From Lentzea terrae (GTDB lineage: Bacteria; Actinomycetota; Actinomycetes; Mycobacteriales; Pseudonocardiaceae): a stretch of 64,000 nucleotides of DNA. The notes below the pieces were generated by a model. The model saw only the letters and a program-made list of their open reading frames with translations, had not been told where the DNA came from and made no database searches. Positions 52,414-61,464 of the stretch are shown in pieces. Where the stretch lies: contig NZ_QFWW01000020.1 in NCBI RefSeq assembly GCF_003265345.1, positions 706,790 through 770,789 on the forward strand. The letters run 5' to 3'. A program made the position numbers and the translations under genes. Within the stretch, counting starts at the first letter, position 1; every line of letters begins with the position of its first letter.

Positions 52414-52505
52414 ACGCGGCGGCTTGCCAGACTTTACCCACGGCCGACCCAGGTCACAAGGGGACCGGTCAAGCGCTGTCACGCGATGAAACCGTTCGAC
52501 CCCGA

Positions 52506-53297
52506 TCAATCGTGCCCTGTCACGGCTCCGAGCAGGTCCCGGATGTGCGCGGTCGCCGCGGCGAACTCCGGACGGGCCATCGTCGCGGAGTAGTCCCGCT
52601 CGCTCGGCAGGTCGACCTCGATGACTTCCTTGACAACCGCCGGCCGTTGCGTCAGCACGATCACCCGGTTCGCCAGGTACACCGACTCCGCGATCGAGTG
52701 CGTCACGAGCAGCACCGTCGTGCCGGTCTCCCGCCACACCCGGTGCAGCTCGACGTTCATCTGCTCGCGCGTCAACGCGTCCAGCGCGCCGAACGGTTCG
52801 TCCATCAACAGCACGCGCGGCTGGTGCAGCAGCGCGCGGCACAACGCCACGCGCTGCTGCATGCCACCGGACAACTCGTGCGGCAGGGCGTTCTCGAACC
52901 CCGAAAGCCCGGTCATCTCGATGAGCTCGTCGGCGCGCTTCCCGGCCTCGGCCGAGTTCATGCCGCGCATCTCGGCCTGCAGCAGGATGTTCTTCCTGGC
53001 CGAACGCCACTCGAGCAACGCCGCCCGCTGGAACACGAACCCGATGTCGTGCCGGGGCCCGCGCACCTCCTCGCCCAGCAGCGTCACCGAGCCCGACGAC
53101 GGTTTCAGCAGCCCGGACACCAACTTGAGCAGTGTCGACTTGCCGCAGCCGGACGGCCCGACGATCGACACGAACTCGCCAGGCGCGACGTCGAGCGAGA
53201 CCTGCTGAATCGCGGTGACCTCCGTGCGCTTCGAGTGGAAGCGCACGGAGACGTCGTTGATCGCGACGGCGGAAGTGGTTCCCAAAGTAATGCTCAT
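52506..53297 (-). CDS. ABC transporter ATPase (SsuB/TauB type)
   Basis: 263 aa, ATG overlapping the binding-protein stop (ATGA). Walker A GPSGCGKST, Q-loop FVFQRAALLEW, signature LSGGMQQR, Walker B LLMDEPFGALD, switch His VTHS. Sequence class matches nitrate/sulfonate/taurine/NMT1 importers. Energises the membrane subunit encoded two genes upstream. The 127 bp after its stop, up to the dehydrogenase start, hold the operator at 52400. Confidence 0.93.
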   Translation of the reverse strand: MSITLGTTSAVAINDVSVRFHSKRTEVTAIQQVSLDVAPGEFVSIVGPSGCGKSTLLKLVSGLLKPSSGSVTLLGEEVRGPRHDIGFVFQRAALLEWRSARKNILLQAEMRGMNSAEAGKRADELIEMTGLSGFENALPHELSGGMQQRVALCRALLHQPRVLLMDEPFGALDALTREQMNVELHRVWRETGTTVLLVTHSIAESVYLANRVIVLTQRPAVVKEVIEVDLPSERDYSATMARPEFAAATAHIRDLLGAVTGHD

Positions 53298-54301
53298 CCC
53301 TTCGGAGCCACGCTTTCTTCCCAGTAGGCCGACGGCTCGGAAGCCTGCTTGATGATGCCGGTCTTCTGGAACGTGTCGATGGTCTTCTTCCAGTCGTCCG
53401 CGGTGTTGACGCCCGGTTGCTTGCCCTTCGTGGCATCGGTGTGCAGCAACGTGAGCGTGGTCTTGAACTGCTCCAGCACCACCGTCGGCGACGGCAGCTG
53501 CTCGGCCGCGCCCTTCATCGACTCGGCCGCGGCGTCCGGCGCCTTCTCGGCCGCCGTCCACGCCTCCTGCGTGGCCGCGACCATCTTCTTCACCAGCTCG
53601 GGATCCTTCTGCAGCACGGTCTTGCCGGTGAGCAGCCCGTTGCTGAAGTAGTTCAACCCGAACTCGGAGAACCGCAGGTACCCGACGTCCTTGCCGGACT
53701 TCTCCTTGATCGTCGGCCCCTGGTCGGACGCGAAGCCCAGCAACACGTCCGTGCGCCCGGAGATGACGGCGGCCATCTTGCCCGCCGGGTCGATGTTCTG
53801 GATCGAGACGTCGGACTCCTGCATGCCGTTCTGCTTGAGGAACGCGGGGAACGTCTTGGTCAGCGCGTCACCCGCCGTCGTGGCGACCGACTTGCCCTTG
53901 AGGTCCTCCGGCTTCTTGATGTTCTTGTCGGCGAAGAACTGCACGGACGCCGGCGTCGTCTGCAGGAACACGCCCACGCTCTTCACCGGCACGCCCTGCT
54001 CAACGGCGGTGGCGAGCGCGGACGTGTCGGCCCAGCCGAAGTCGGTCTGGCCGGCGCCCGTCGCCTGGACGGTCTTGCCGGACCCCTGGCCCGCCTGGAT
54101 CTTCAGCTTGATGCCGTGCTTCTCGAAGATGCCCTGCTTGACCCCGTAGTAGAAGGGCGCGTGCTCGCCGTACGGGTACCAGTTGAGCGTGAGGGTGACG
54201 TCCTTGACCTCACCGCTCTGTCCTGTTGTCGTGCCGCCACCACCACCGCAGGCGGCAACCACCAGCATCGCGGGAAGCAGGCCTGCGAGCACTCTCTTCA
54301 T
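53294..54301 (-). CDS. ABC importer substrate-binding lipoprotein (NMT1/SsuA-like)
   Basis: 335 aa from ATG at 54301. Lipoprotein signal with lipobox VVAAC followed by GGGGG. Two-lobed binding protein of the NMT1/THI5-SsuA class: VTLTLNWYPYGEHAPFYYGVKQGIFEKHGI, GKTVQATGAGQTDFGWADTSALATAVEQG, GKSVATTAGDALTKTFPAFL. Homologues bind thiamine precursors (pyrimidines), sulfonates or aromatic acids; the ligand cannot be told. The LacI-type operator upstream suggests carbohydrate-linked control rather than sulfur control. Confidence 0.9.
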   Translation of the reverse strand: MKRVLAGLLPAMLVVAACGGGGGTTTGQSGEVKDVTLTLNWYPYGEHAPFYYGVKQGIFEKHGIKLKIQAGQGSGKTVQATGAGQTDFGWADTSALATAVEQGVPVKSVGVFLQTTPASVQFFADKNIKKPEDLKGKSVATTAGDALTKTFPAFLKQNGMQESDVSIQNIDPAGKMAAVISGRTDVLLGFASDQGPTIKEKSGKDVGYLRFSEFGLNYFSNGLLTGKTVLQKDPELVKKMVAATQEAWTAAEKAPDAAAESMKGAAEQLPSPTVVLEQFKTTLTLLHTDATKGKQPGVNTADDWKKTIDTFQKTGIIKQASEPSAYWEESVAPKG

Positions 54302-55119
54302 GATCCGCCCTTCGCTAGGAGTGTTGTGACGGCGGCGCCACGCCTGCTGGAGTGCCACGGCAGCATCAGCTGTTCGGCGAGGTCGAGCAGGAGGAAGAGG
54401 AGGATGCCGACGACCGAGATGACGATCAGGCCGGCGAACAGCATCGGGGTGTCCATGTTCCCGTTGGCCTGCAGGATCACGTATCCGAGGCCTTCGTTGG
54501 AGCCGACGAACTCACCGACCACGGCACCGGTGACGGCCAGCGTGACCGCGACCTTGAGACCGGCGAACAGGTGCGGCAGCGCGGCCGGAAACCGGATCTT
54601 CACGAACGTCTTGACCGGCCCGCCGCCCATCGTGGCCGCGAGCTCCAGCATCTCGGCGTCGACCGACTTGAGACCGGTGACGGTGGAGATGACGACCGGG
54701 AAGAACGCCATCAGCACGGCCACGATGACCTTGGGCTCGAAGCCGAAGCCGAGCCACACGACGAACAGCGGTGCGATGGCGATCTTGGGGATGACCTGCG
54801 CGAACAGCAGGATCGGGTACGCCGTGCTCTCGATCGTCCGCGAGTAGACCATCGCGACGGCCATGAGGACGCCGAGGATGCCCGCGATGACGAAGCCGAG
54901 CAGCGTCTCGTAGGTGGTCACCCACGTGTGGCCCCAGAGGTAGGACCACTTGTCCACGAGCAGGTCGAAGGTCTTGCCCGGCGACGGCACGAGGTAGGCC
55001 TCGACCAGGCCGGTGACGGTGATGAGATGCCAGATCGCGAGGCAGGCGAGGAGCAGCGCGGCCGGACGCCACGATCGCTCGGCCACGCCACGCCAGCGGT
55101 CCCCCGAAACCGGTTTCAC
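54298..55119 (-). CDS. ABC importer permease (SsuC-like)
   Basis: 273 aa, GTG start with AGGGAG five bases before it. Six hydrophobic segments and the coupling-helix motif ELAATMGGGPVKTFVKIRFPAALPHLFAGLKV. Forms the membrane channel with the ATPase and binding protein of the same operon. First gene of the operon; palindrome at 55135-55148 lies 16-29 bp before its start. Confidence 0.93.
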   Translation of the reverse strand: MKPVSGDRWRGVAERSWRPAALLLACLAIWHLITVTGLVEAYLVPSPGKTFDLLVDKWSYLWGHTWVTTYETLLGFVIAGILGVLMAVAMVYSRTIESTAYPILLFAQVIPKIAIAPLFVVWLGFGFEPKVIVAVLMAFFPVVISTVTGLKSVDAEMLELAATMGGGPVKTFVKIRFPAALPHLFAGLKVAVTLAVTGAVVGEFVGSNEGLGYVILQANGNMDTPMLFAGLIVISVVGILLFLLLDLAEQLMLPWHSSRRGAAVTTLLAKGGS

Positions 55120-55134
55120 GTAGCTCCCTTGGTC

Positions 55135-55148
55135 GGAAAGCGCTTTCC
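55135..55148. promoter_or_regulatory. LacI-type operator GGAAAGCGCTTTCC
   Basis: Identical to the element at 49359-49372; upstream of the SsuC-like permease and close to the ribosome site, so repressor binding would block initiation. Confidence 0.8.
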
Positions 55149-55246
55149 CGTACGCTATGTCCGGCTCAGGGAGCGGTCAAGGTGGAGGATCGATCAAGCT
55201 GGACCAGACCACTGACGAAGCGCCGTTTTGTTGTCCATTCAAGAAC

Positions 55247-55933
55247 TCACGGCACCGGCGCGTAGGAGTTGCCCGCGTGGTCGCGACCGCGGGCGAGGTA
55301 GATCCCACGATCGTCCGACTTGAGATACCGAACAGTTGTCGGCATGTACCGCATGGTGTACCCGCACCGCCGCATCGTGCTGCGGTTCGGCGGACTCCCG
55401 TGCACCAACATGGCCGAGTGGACGCTGCATGCCCCGCGCTCCAGTTCCACGTCGACCGCAGAAGACTCGTCCACCACCGTCTCCTGGTTGAAGAACGAGT
55501 CGGAGCTCCCGACGTGCGAAACAGGCGCCAGGTGACTGCCCGGAATCACCCGCAGACAGCCGTTCTCCACCGTGGACGGGTCGATGGCCAGCCAAACCGT
55601 GATCGCATCACCCGCGGGCGAGATGCTGTCGCGCCAGAAGTGCGCGTCCTGGTGCCACGGCACGGGCTTGCCGTCGCCGGCCGGCTTGCAGATGAAGTGC
55701 GACGAGAACAGCGCGATGTCCGGGCCGATCAGCGACTCGACGAGGTCCAGCACGTCCGGGTCGAGCAGCCACCCGAACAGCGCCGGGTCGGTCAGGTGCG
55801 GCACGTCCATGTGCTCGGGCCGCTCGCCGGGAGGCAACGCGGCGAGCTTCGCCTCGAAGTGCGCCGCCAGCGCCTCGAACTTCGCAGGGGCCAGCAAACG
55901 GCCGAAAGTCTCGTAGCCGTCGGTCTGGAACAT
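55247..55933 (-). CDS. Phytanoyl-CoA dioxygenase (PhyH)-like oxygenase
   Basis: 228 aa. ATG at 55933 chosen for a seven-base GAGGTGA ribosome site; GTG at 55942 would give a GTGA overlap with the ABC ATPase gene. Fe(II)/2-oxoglutarate double-stranded beta-helix: iron ligands in WHQDAHFW (H-x-D) and in SVHSAMLVHGS (distal His), 2-oxoglutarate Arg in PNRSTMRRCGYTMRYMP. Last gene of a sugar ABC importer operon, so it likely hydroxylates a small metabolite linked to the imported substrate. Substrate unknown. Confidence 0.88.
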   Translation of the reverse strand: MFQTDGYETFGRLLAPAKFEALAAHFEAKLAALPPGERPEHMDVPHLTDPALFGWLLDPDVLDLVESLIGPDIALFSSHFICKPAGDGKPVPWHQDAHFWRDSISPAGDAITVWLAIDPSTVENGCLRVIPGSHLAPVSHVGSSDSFFNQETVVDESSAVDVELERGACSVHSAMLVHGSPPNRSTMRRCGYTMRYMPTTVRYLKSDDRGIYLARGRDHAGNSYAPVP

Positions 55934-55938
55934 CGGGG

Positions 55939-56922
55939 TCACCTCACGAGTAGGCCGGTCTCCTTGTCATAGCGCAGAACGCGGGCGGCTGGCGCACCGA
56001 CGGTCACCACGGCGCCGATCGAGGGCTCGGAGTCCTCTGGCACGATGTAGCCGATCTGGTCCTCGCCGCAGTCCAGCGTCACCAGGGACGTCACGCCGAG
56101 GTTCTCCACAATGGACACAGACCCGGTGAACAGGCCCTCAGCAGCAGGCGCCAGGTACTCCGGCCGAACACCAAGAACGACGTCATCGCGCGGCACCAGG
56201 TTCATGGGCGTGGAGCCGATGAAGTTCGCGACGAACGTGTCCGCGGGCCGTTGGAACACCTCGCGCGGCGTGCCGAGCTGGCGGATCCGGCCGGCGTCCA
56301 TGACCGCGATCCGGTCGGCCAACGCCAGCGCCTCGGCCTGGTCGTGCGTCACGAACACGGTCGTCAACTCCAGCTCGCGCTGCAGCTTCTTCAAGAACGT
56401 CCGCGCTTCCAACCGGAGTCGAGCGTCCAGATTGGACAGCGGCTCGTCGAGCAGCAGCACCTCGGCCGACGCCGCGACCGCACGGGCCAGCGCCGCTCGT
56501 TGCTGCTGGCCGCCGGAAAGCTGGCCCGGCCGCCGGTCCAGCAACGCCCCCAGGCTCAAGCCTTCCGCCGTGCGCACCGCCGTCTCCTGCTGCACGGACT
56601 TCGCGACGCCCCGCACGCGCAACGGATAGGCGATGTTCTCGGCCACGGTCATGTGCGGGAACAACGCGTAGTCCTGGAACACCATCGCGACCCGGCGCTC
56701 GCCGGGCTGCAGCCGCGTGACGTCGCGCGAGCCTATCGAAACCACGCCTTCCGAAGCCCCTTCCAGGCCCGCGATGGTCCGCAGCAACGTGGTTTTGCCA
56801 CAGCCCGACGGGCCGAGCAGGGCGAACAGCTCGCCGTCGGCAACTTCCAGGTCAAGCGAGTCCACCGCCCGCACCCCGTTGGGGTAGACGGTGGACAACG
56901 CGGCGATCGTGATGCCCGCCAT
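55939..56922 (-). CDS. ABC transporter ATPase (MsmK/MalK/UgpC type)
   Basis: 327 aa. Walker A GPSGCGKTT, signature LSGGQQQR, Walker B LLLDEPLSNLD, switch His VTHDQAE, plus the C-terminal regulatory TOBE-like domain (VRPEYLAPAAEGLFTGSVSIVENLG). Belongs to the sugar-importer class. Start overlaps the stop of the permease upstream (TGATG). Confidence 0.94.
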   Translation of the reverse strand: MAGITIAALSTVYPNGVRAVDSLDLEVADGELFALLGPSGCGKTTLLRTIAGLEGASEGVVSIGSRDVTRLQPGERRVAMVFQDYALFPHMTVAENIAYPLRVRGVAKSVQQETAVRTAEGLSLGALLDRRPGQLSGGQQQRAALARAVAASAEVLLLDEPLSNLDARLRLEARTFLKKLQRELELTTVFVTHDQAEALALADRIAVMDAGRIRQLGTPREVFQRPADTFVANFIGSTPMNLVPRDDVVLGVRPEYLAPAAEGLFTGSVSIVENLGVTSLVTLDCGEDQIGYIVPEDSEPSIGAVVTVGAPAARVLRYDKETGLLVR

Positions 56923-57743
56923 CAGCTCTTGATGCCTCCGTGGAATCGGAACCCGTACCGCTTGCTCACGAACAGGTACAGCACGACCACCGGGATCGAG
57001 TACAGCAGCGAGAACACCGGGATCACCGTCAGGTTGGCGCTGCCGCCCTCGTCGTACAGGGTGCGCAGCAGCACCGCCGCCGGTTGCTGGCCGACGTCGC
57101 GCAGCAGCAGGAACGGCAGCAGGAAGTTGCCCCAGGCGTTGACGAACGCCCACACGAAGATCGTTGCGACCCCAGGCCGCGCGACCGGCAGCACGACGTG
57201 GCTCAGCACCTGGCGCGGCGAGGCGCCGAACACGCACGCCGACTCCTCGTACGAGCGCGGCACGGCGTCCACGAAATCCTTCAGGATGAAGATGGCCGCG
57301 GGCAGCATGCCGCCCGCGATCACCAGCGCCGTGCCGAACTGCGAGTTGATCAGCCCCAGCTGCAGCATCATCACGAAGATCGGCACCATCGCGGCCGTCC
57401 CGGTCACCACCGACGACAACAGCAACAGCAGGTACAACAACAGATCCCGTCCGGGAATCCGCACCCGTGACAAGGCATAGGCCGCCAACGCCGCCAGCAC
57501 CGTCGTGACCACCGTGGCGATCGCGCACAGGATCAACGAGTTCACCAGCGAGGACAACGTGAACGGATGATCGAACGTCGCCGAGACGTTCGCGAAAGTC
57601 CAGTCCGGCCACCGCAACCCGAGACCGGGCTTCGTGTCGAACGGCGCCGAGGCCAGCCACAGCATCGGCACCGCGAAGAACGCCAGCACCACCGTGATCA
57701 GCACGTAGAAGCCGATCCGGCGCACGATCCACAGAGGACTCAT
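56922..57743 (-). CDS. Sugar ABC importer permease (second subunit, CUT1 type)
   Basis: 273 aa, ATG at 57743 overlapping the upstream stop by four bases. Six hydrophobic segments and the EAA-type coupling motif ESACVFGASPRQVLSHVVLPVARPGVATIFVWAFVNAWGNFLLP. MalG/LacG-like partner of the next gene. Confidence 0.93.
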   Translation of the reverse strand: MSPLWIVRRIGFYVLITVVLAFFAVPMLWLASAPFDTKPGLGLRWPDWTFANVSATFDHPFTLSSLVNSLILCAIATVVTTVLAALAAYALSRVRIPGRDLLLYLLLLLSSVVTGTAAMVPIFVMMLQLGLINSQFGTALVIAGGMLPAAIFILKDFVDAVPRSYEESACVFGASPRQVLSHVVLPVARPGVATIFVWAFVNAWGNFLLPFLLLRDVGQQPAAVLLRTLYDEGGSANLTVIPVFSLLYSIPVVVLYLFVSKRYGFRFHGGIKS

Positions 57744-58606
57744 GCCCGCCTCCGCAGCAACCGCAGGTAAATCAGGGCGATCACGAGGTTGCCGACCAGC
57801 AGCAGCAACGACATCGCCGACGCGTACCCGAGCTGCCCGCCCTCCAGCGCCTGCCGGTAGATCAGCACCGGCAGCACCTCGGACTGGTGGTTCGGCCCGC
57901 CGGACGTGAGCAGGAACGGCGTGAAGTCGTTGGCCGTCCACAGGCTGATCAGCAGCGTGTTGGTCAGCACGTGCCCACGGATGTGCGGGAACACCACGTC
58001 CCGCACGGTCTGCCAGCCCGACGCGCCCACCAGCCGCGCCGTTTCGAGCTGCGACGGCGGCACCGCGGCCAGCGCGGAGGTGTAGAGCAGCATCGAGAAC
58101 GCCGTGCCGCGCCAGATGTTGAAGATGATCAGGCTGGTCATCGGGTACTGCACCAGCCACGACGTCTCCGGCGAGCCGAGCAGCAGCCCCAGCGTGCCCG
58201 TGTCGCGGCTCAGCACCGCGAACCACAGGAACGCCACGACCGTGCTGGGCAGGATCCACGAGAGCAGGACCAGGCCCTCGATCGTCCGCCGCAGCCACGG
58301 GCTCACCGACCGCAGCAGCCACGCCAGCGCGAAGCCGAGCACGTTCTGCCCGATGACCGCCGAGAACAGCACGAACAACGCGGTCAGCCACACCGAGTTG
58401 GTGAACAGCGGGTCGCGGACGGCCTCCAGCACGTTGTCCAGCCCGACCACCTGCGGGTTCGCCGCCGCCGGCCCGGTGAGCTGGTAGTTCGTGATGCCGA
58501 TGTACAGCGTCCACAGCGCGGGGAAGACCAGGAAGATCCCGATCAGCACCAGCGCCGGGGCGACGAACGCAACCGCCCGCCGGACACCCAGGCCTGAGCT
58601 ATCCAA
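57740..58606 (-). CDS. Sugar ABC importer permease (first subunit, CUT1 type)
   Basis: 288 aa, TTG at 58606 with GGAG four bases before it; the start lies 8 bp inside the binding-protein gene. Six hydrophobic segments and the EAA-type motif ETARLVGASGWQTVRDVVFPHIRGHVLTNTLLISLW. MalF/LacF-like. Confidence 0.92.
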   Translation of the reverse strand: MDSSGLGVRRAVAFVAPALVLIGIFLVFPALWTLYIGITNYQLTGPAAANPQVVGLDNVLEAVRDPLFTNSVWLTALFVLFSAVIGQNVLGFALAWLLRSVSPWLRRTIEGLVLLSWILPSTVVAFLWFAVLSRDTGTLGLLLGSPETSWLVQYPMTSLIIFNIWRGTAFSMLLYTSALAAVPPSQLETARLVGASGWQTVRDVVFPHIRGHVLTNTLLISLWTANDFTPFLLTSGGPNHQSEVLPVLIYRQALEGGQLGYASAMSLLLLVGNLVIALIYLRLLRRRA

Positions 58607-59981
58607 CGTTCTCCTCGCCGACCGCCTTCACCAACGCCGTCCGGTAGGACTTCGCCACCTCGTCCGGGCTCTTGCCGGACACGACGTCCGCGGTGGCCTG
58701 CTGCAAAGCCGCCGACACCTTGGGGTAGTCGGCGAGACCCGGCCGGTACCGGGTGATCGGCAGGACCTTCTCCGCGATGAACGTCAGCATCGGGTCGCCC
58801 TTGAGCACCTCGTCGTTGACGTCCTGGCGCTGAGTGAGCTGCGCCGTGCCCGCCAGCGACTCCTTGACGGCCTCGGCGGAGTTGAGGAACTGCATGAACT
58901 CCCACGCCTGCCTGGGGTACTCGGTGTTCGGGTTGATCACCCGCACGCCACCGCCGGACATGCTCACGAAGTCCTGCCCTGCGACGCCCGCCTTCGCCTG
59001 ACGTGCCGGCACCAGCGCCCACCCCACGGCCGCGTCGCGATCCGCCATCTTGGCCACGCCGTTCTTGGGCTCCACGACCGAACGCCAGAAGTAGTCGCTC
59101 TCCAGCAGGACGCCGATCTTGTTCTCGCTGAACAGCTGGAACGACCGCTGCCTGCCGTTGGCCTCCTGCTGCAGCACGGGATCGCCGAGCCCACCGCCGT
59201 AGACCTTCTGGTACAGCCCGAGAACGTCCTTCAGCTGGGCCGAGTCCCCTTGCCACTTCCCGTTGTCGTAGATGGGCTTGCCGGTGCCCACCAGCGCGAG
59301 CAGCACGCCCTGCATCGTCGTCGCCTCGCCCATCGCGGTGCCGGCGTTGAGCTGGATCGGCGTGACACCCGGCAGCGACTTCAACCGAGCGCCCGCGTCG
59401 AGCACGTCCTGCCACGACCTGGGCTGCCAGTCCGCGGGCAACCCGGCCTGCGCGAACAGCTTCTTGTTGAAGAACAGCACGCGTCCGTCCGTGCCCATCG
59501 GCACCCCGTACCGCTTGCCGTCGAACTCGCCGAGTCCCTGCACGGCCTTGGGGATCTGGTTCCAGCCGTCCCAGTTCGTGCCCTGTCCGACCACGTCGTC
59601 AAGTGGCTTGATCTGCCCGGCCTGCGCGAACTCGCCGAGCCAGATGCCGTCGATCTCGATGATGTCACCACCACCGCCGGTCTTCAGGTCCAGCGCGACC
59701 TTGGTCTTGTAGTCCTCGTCGCCGGTGCCGTTCTGCTCGAACTTGATCGTCGCGGTGACGCCCTTCGCCTTCTGCTGCTCGGTGAACCTCGGGATCACCC
59801 AGTTCTGCAGCCAGTTGGCGCCGCGGGCGTTCTTCCCGCCCTGCGCCGCGTTGGCGACGATCGTCAGCGTGATCTCCTTGGCGTCGGCGTTGCGCGCCTG
59901 ATCGCCCTCCCGCGTCTGCCCCAGACATCCCGCCAGCAGCCCGCACACCGCCAGCAGCCCGAACACCTTTGTTCGCCGCAT
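58599..59981 (-). CDS. Sugar ABC importer solute-binding lipoprotein
   Basis: 460 aa from ATG at 59981, GGGGAG upstream. Lipobox LLAGC. Two-lobed extracellular family 1 protein: IIEIDGIWLGEFAQAGQIKPLDD, GKRYGVPMGTDGRVLFFNKKLFAQAG, LLESDYFWRSVVEPK, MSGGGVRVINPNTEYPRQAWEFMQFL. First gene of the importer operon. Ligand is probably a mono- or oligosaccharide. No copy of the GGAAAGCGCTTTCC operator lies upstream of it, unlike its neighbours. Confidence 0.93.
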   Translation of the reverse strand: MRRTKVFGLLAVCGLLAGCLGQTREGDQARNADAKEITLTIVANAAQGGKNARGANWLQNWVIPRFTEQQKAKGVTATIKFEQNGTGDEDYKTKVALDLKTGGGGDIIEIDGIWLGEFAQAGQIKPLDDVVGQGTNWDGWNQIPKAVQGLGEFDGKRYGVPMGTDGRVLFFNKKLFAQAGLPADWQPRSWQDVLDAGARLKSLPGVTPIQLNAGTAMGEATTMQGVLLALVGTGKPIYDNGKWQGDSAQLKDVLGLYQKVYGGGLGDPVLQQEANGRQRSFQLFSENKIGVLLESDYFWRSVVEPKNGVAKMADRDAAVGWALVPARQAKAGVAGQDFVSMSGGGVRVINPNTEYPRQAWEFMQFLNSAEAVKESLAGTAQLTQRQDVNDEVLKGDPMLTFIAEKVLPITRYRPGLADYPKVSAALQQATADVVSGKSPDEVAKSYRTALVKAVGEENVG

Positions 59982-60114
59982 CCGTGATCTCCCCACCCAG
60001 AGGACCAGCTGGTACGTCAACCTCCAACCTGGCACCGGATCACTCCCGCCACAAGCTCTCAGCCCCCTCTCAGCGCGCGCCTGGGAGGCTCACGCGCGAA
60101 GGGGGAGATCAACT

Positions 60115-61233
60115 GTGCAGCTACTGCTGGCAGCCGCCCTGGCCGCCACCACGCTGGTGTCGCCGCAGCTCAGCGGGCCTTTCCCGGTCGGCACGTTCGA
60201 CGCCCACCTCACCGATTCCACGCGAGCCGACCCGTTCCAACCGGCGAAGAACCGGGAACTGATGGTCACCGTCAGCTATCCGGCCCAGCACCGCGGACCA
60301 CGAGCACCGTGGCTGAGCGAGGGCTTCGCGACGGCCATCGACCCGATCATCTCGAGCCCGGCCTACCTCGGCATTCCGGCCGGGACGGTCGACTGGTCGG
60401 ACACGCGGCGACAGGCACGGGTGGACGCTCCACCGATCCGGAACAAGTGGCCGGTCGTGCTGTTCTCACCCGGCCTGCAGACGCCACGCGAGTTCTACGC
60501 CGGCGCCGCCGACGATCTGGCCAGCCGCGGCTACGTCGTGGTGACGGTGAGCCACACCTACGAGTCGGCGGCGGTGGAGTTCCCCGGCCGGCGGCTCGAG
60601 TGGGGCATGCTGCAGGACGGCAAGCCAGAGACGATGAAGAAGGCCATCGACGCACGGGTGGCCGACATGCGGTTCGTGCTGACACAACTCCCGCGTCTGC
60701 ACAAGTGGATCGACAACTCGCGTGTGGGCATCGCCGGGCATTCCTACGGCGGCTACACGGCCGGCGAGACCATGGCGCACGACCGCAGGTTCGACGCGGG
60801 CATCAACATCGACGGCGCGATGGAACACACCGGAGACGGCGGCACCTACGCGCCCGGCCGAGTCGTGACGCAAGGCCTGGACCGGCCGTTCCTGCTGTTC
60901 GGCGGCGACACCGGCGAACGCGAACTCTCGCACGTCGACACCAGCCTGACCAGGACGTGGGCCGACTTCTGGCCCAACCAGCGCGGGTGGAAGCGCGATG
61001 TGCACCTGGACAACGGTGCACACCTCGGGTTCAGCGACATGCAGTGGTCGGTGCCGCAGATCGCGCAGATCGCACCGGAACGCCGCAAGAGTCTCATTGG
61101 GACGATCGACCCGCGGGACGCGCTCAAGGCCCAGCACGACTACGTGGCCGCGTTCTTCGACCTCCACCTCAAGCACCGCAGCACGAAGCTGTTCGACCGG
61201 CCACGTCATGAGGGCATCCGCCTGGTGGAGTGA
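60115..61233 (+). CDS. Secreted PAF-acetylhydrolase/lipase-like esterase
   Basis: 372 aa, GTG at 60115 with GGGGGAG. Signal peptide-like start (MQLLLAAALAATTLVSPQLSG). Alpha/beta hydrolase with oxyanion VVLFSPG, elbow GHSYGGYT (nucleophile Ser), acid Asp probably in NIDGAM, and late His in NGAHLGFSD. Related to PAF-AH-like lipases of actinomycetes. Divergent from the sugar importer (133-bp spacer). Confidence 0.9.
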   Translation: MQLLLAAALAATTLVSPQLSGPFPVGTFDAHLTDSTRADPFQPAKNRELMVTVSYPAQHRGPRAPWLSEGFATAIDPIISSPAYLGIPAGTVDWSDTRRQARVDAPPIRNKWPVVLFSPGLQTPREFYAGAADDLASRGYVVVTVSHTYESAAVEFPGRRLEWGMLQDGKPETMKKAIDARVADMRFVLTQLPRLHKWIDNSRVGIAGHSYGGYTAGETMAHDRRFDAGINIDGAMEHTGDGGTYAPGRVVTQGLDRPFLLFGGDTGERELSHVDTSLTRTWADFWPNQRGWKRDVHLDNGAHLGFSDMQWSVPQIAQIAPERRKSLIGTIDPRDALKAQHDYVAAFFDLHLKHRSTKLFDRPRHEGIRLVE

Positions 61234-61238
61234 CGGTA

Positions 61239-61380
61239 TGGTCCAAGCCAGTCCAGGGCAGAAAGTCGCGGTTCTCCGGGACGCACTGGCGTTGTGGCGT
61301 GGCCCGTGCTCGCGGACCTGGTGGCCGGACGGGGGCTGGTTGCGTCATCGCCGCTTCGCGACGATTGCGTTGGGGCTTGA
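61239..61380 (+). pseudogene. Relic of a BTAD (SARP/AfsR-type) regulator
   Basis: Directly after the esterase stop a reading (VAVLRDALALWRGP) matches the start of a bacterial transcriptional activator (BTAD) helix 'LR.AL.LWRGP.LADL'. At about 61304 one base is missing, and the next frame continues VLADLVAGRGLVAS before a stop. No start or DNA-binding domain remains. Probably a decayed gene fragment that was left beside the insertion sequence. Confidence 0.55.
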
Positions 61381-61464
61381 TGCGATGAAGGAGCGGGGCC
61401 TCGCTCCTGGTGGGTCCCGAGCGGACACTCGGGTTGCTCACATCAACCCTCAAGGGAGGCCCCT

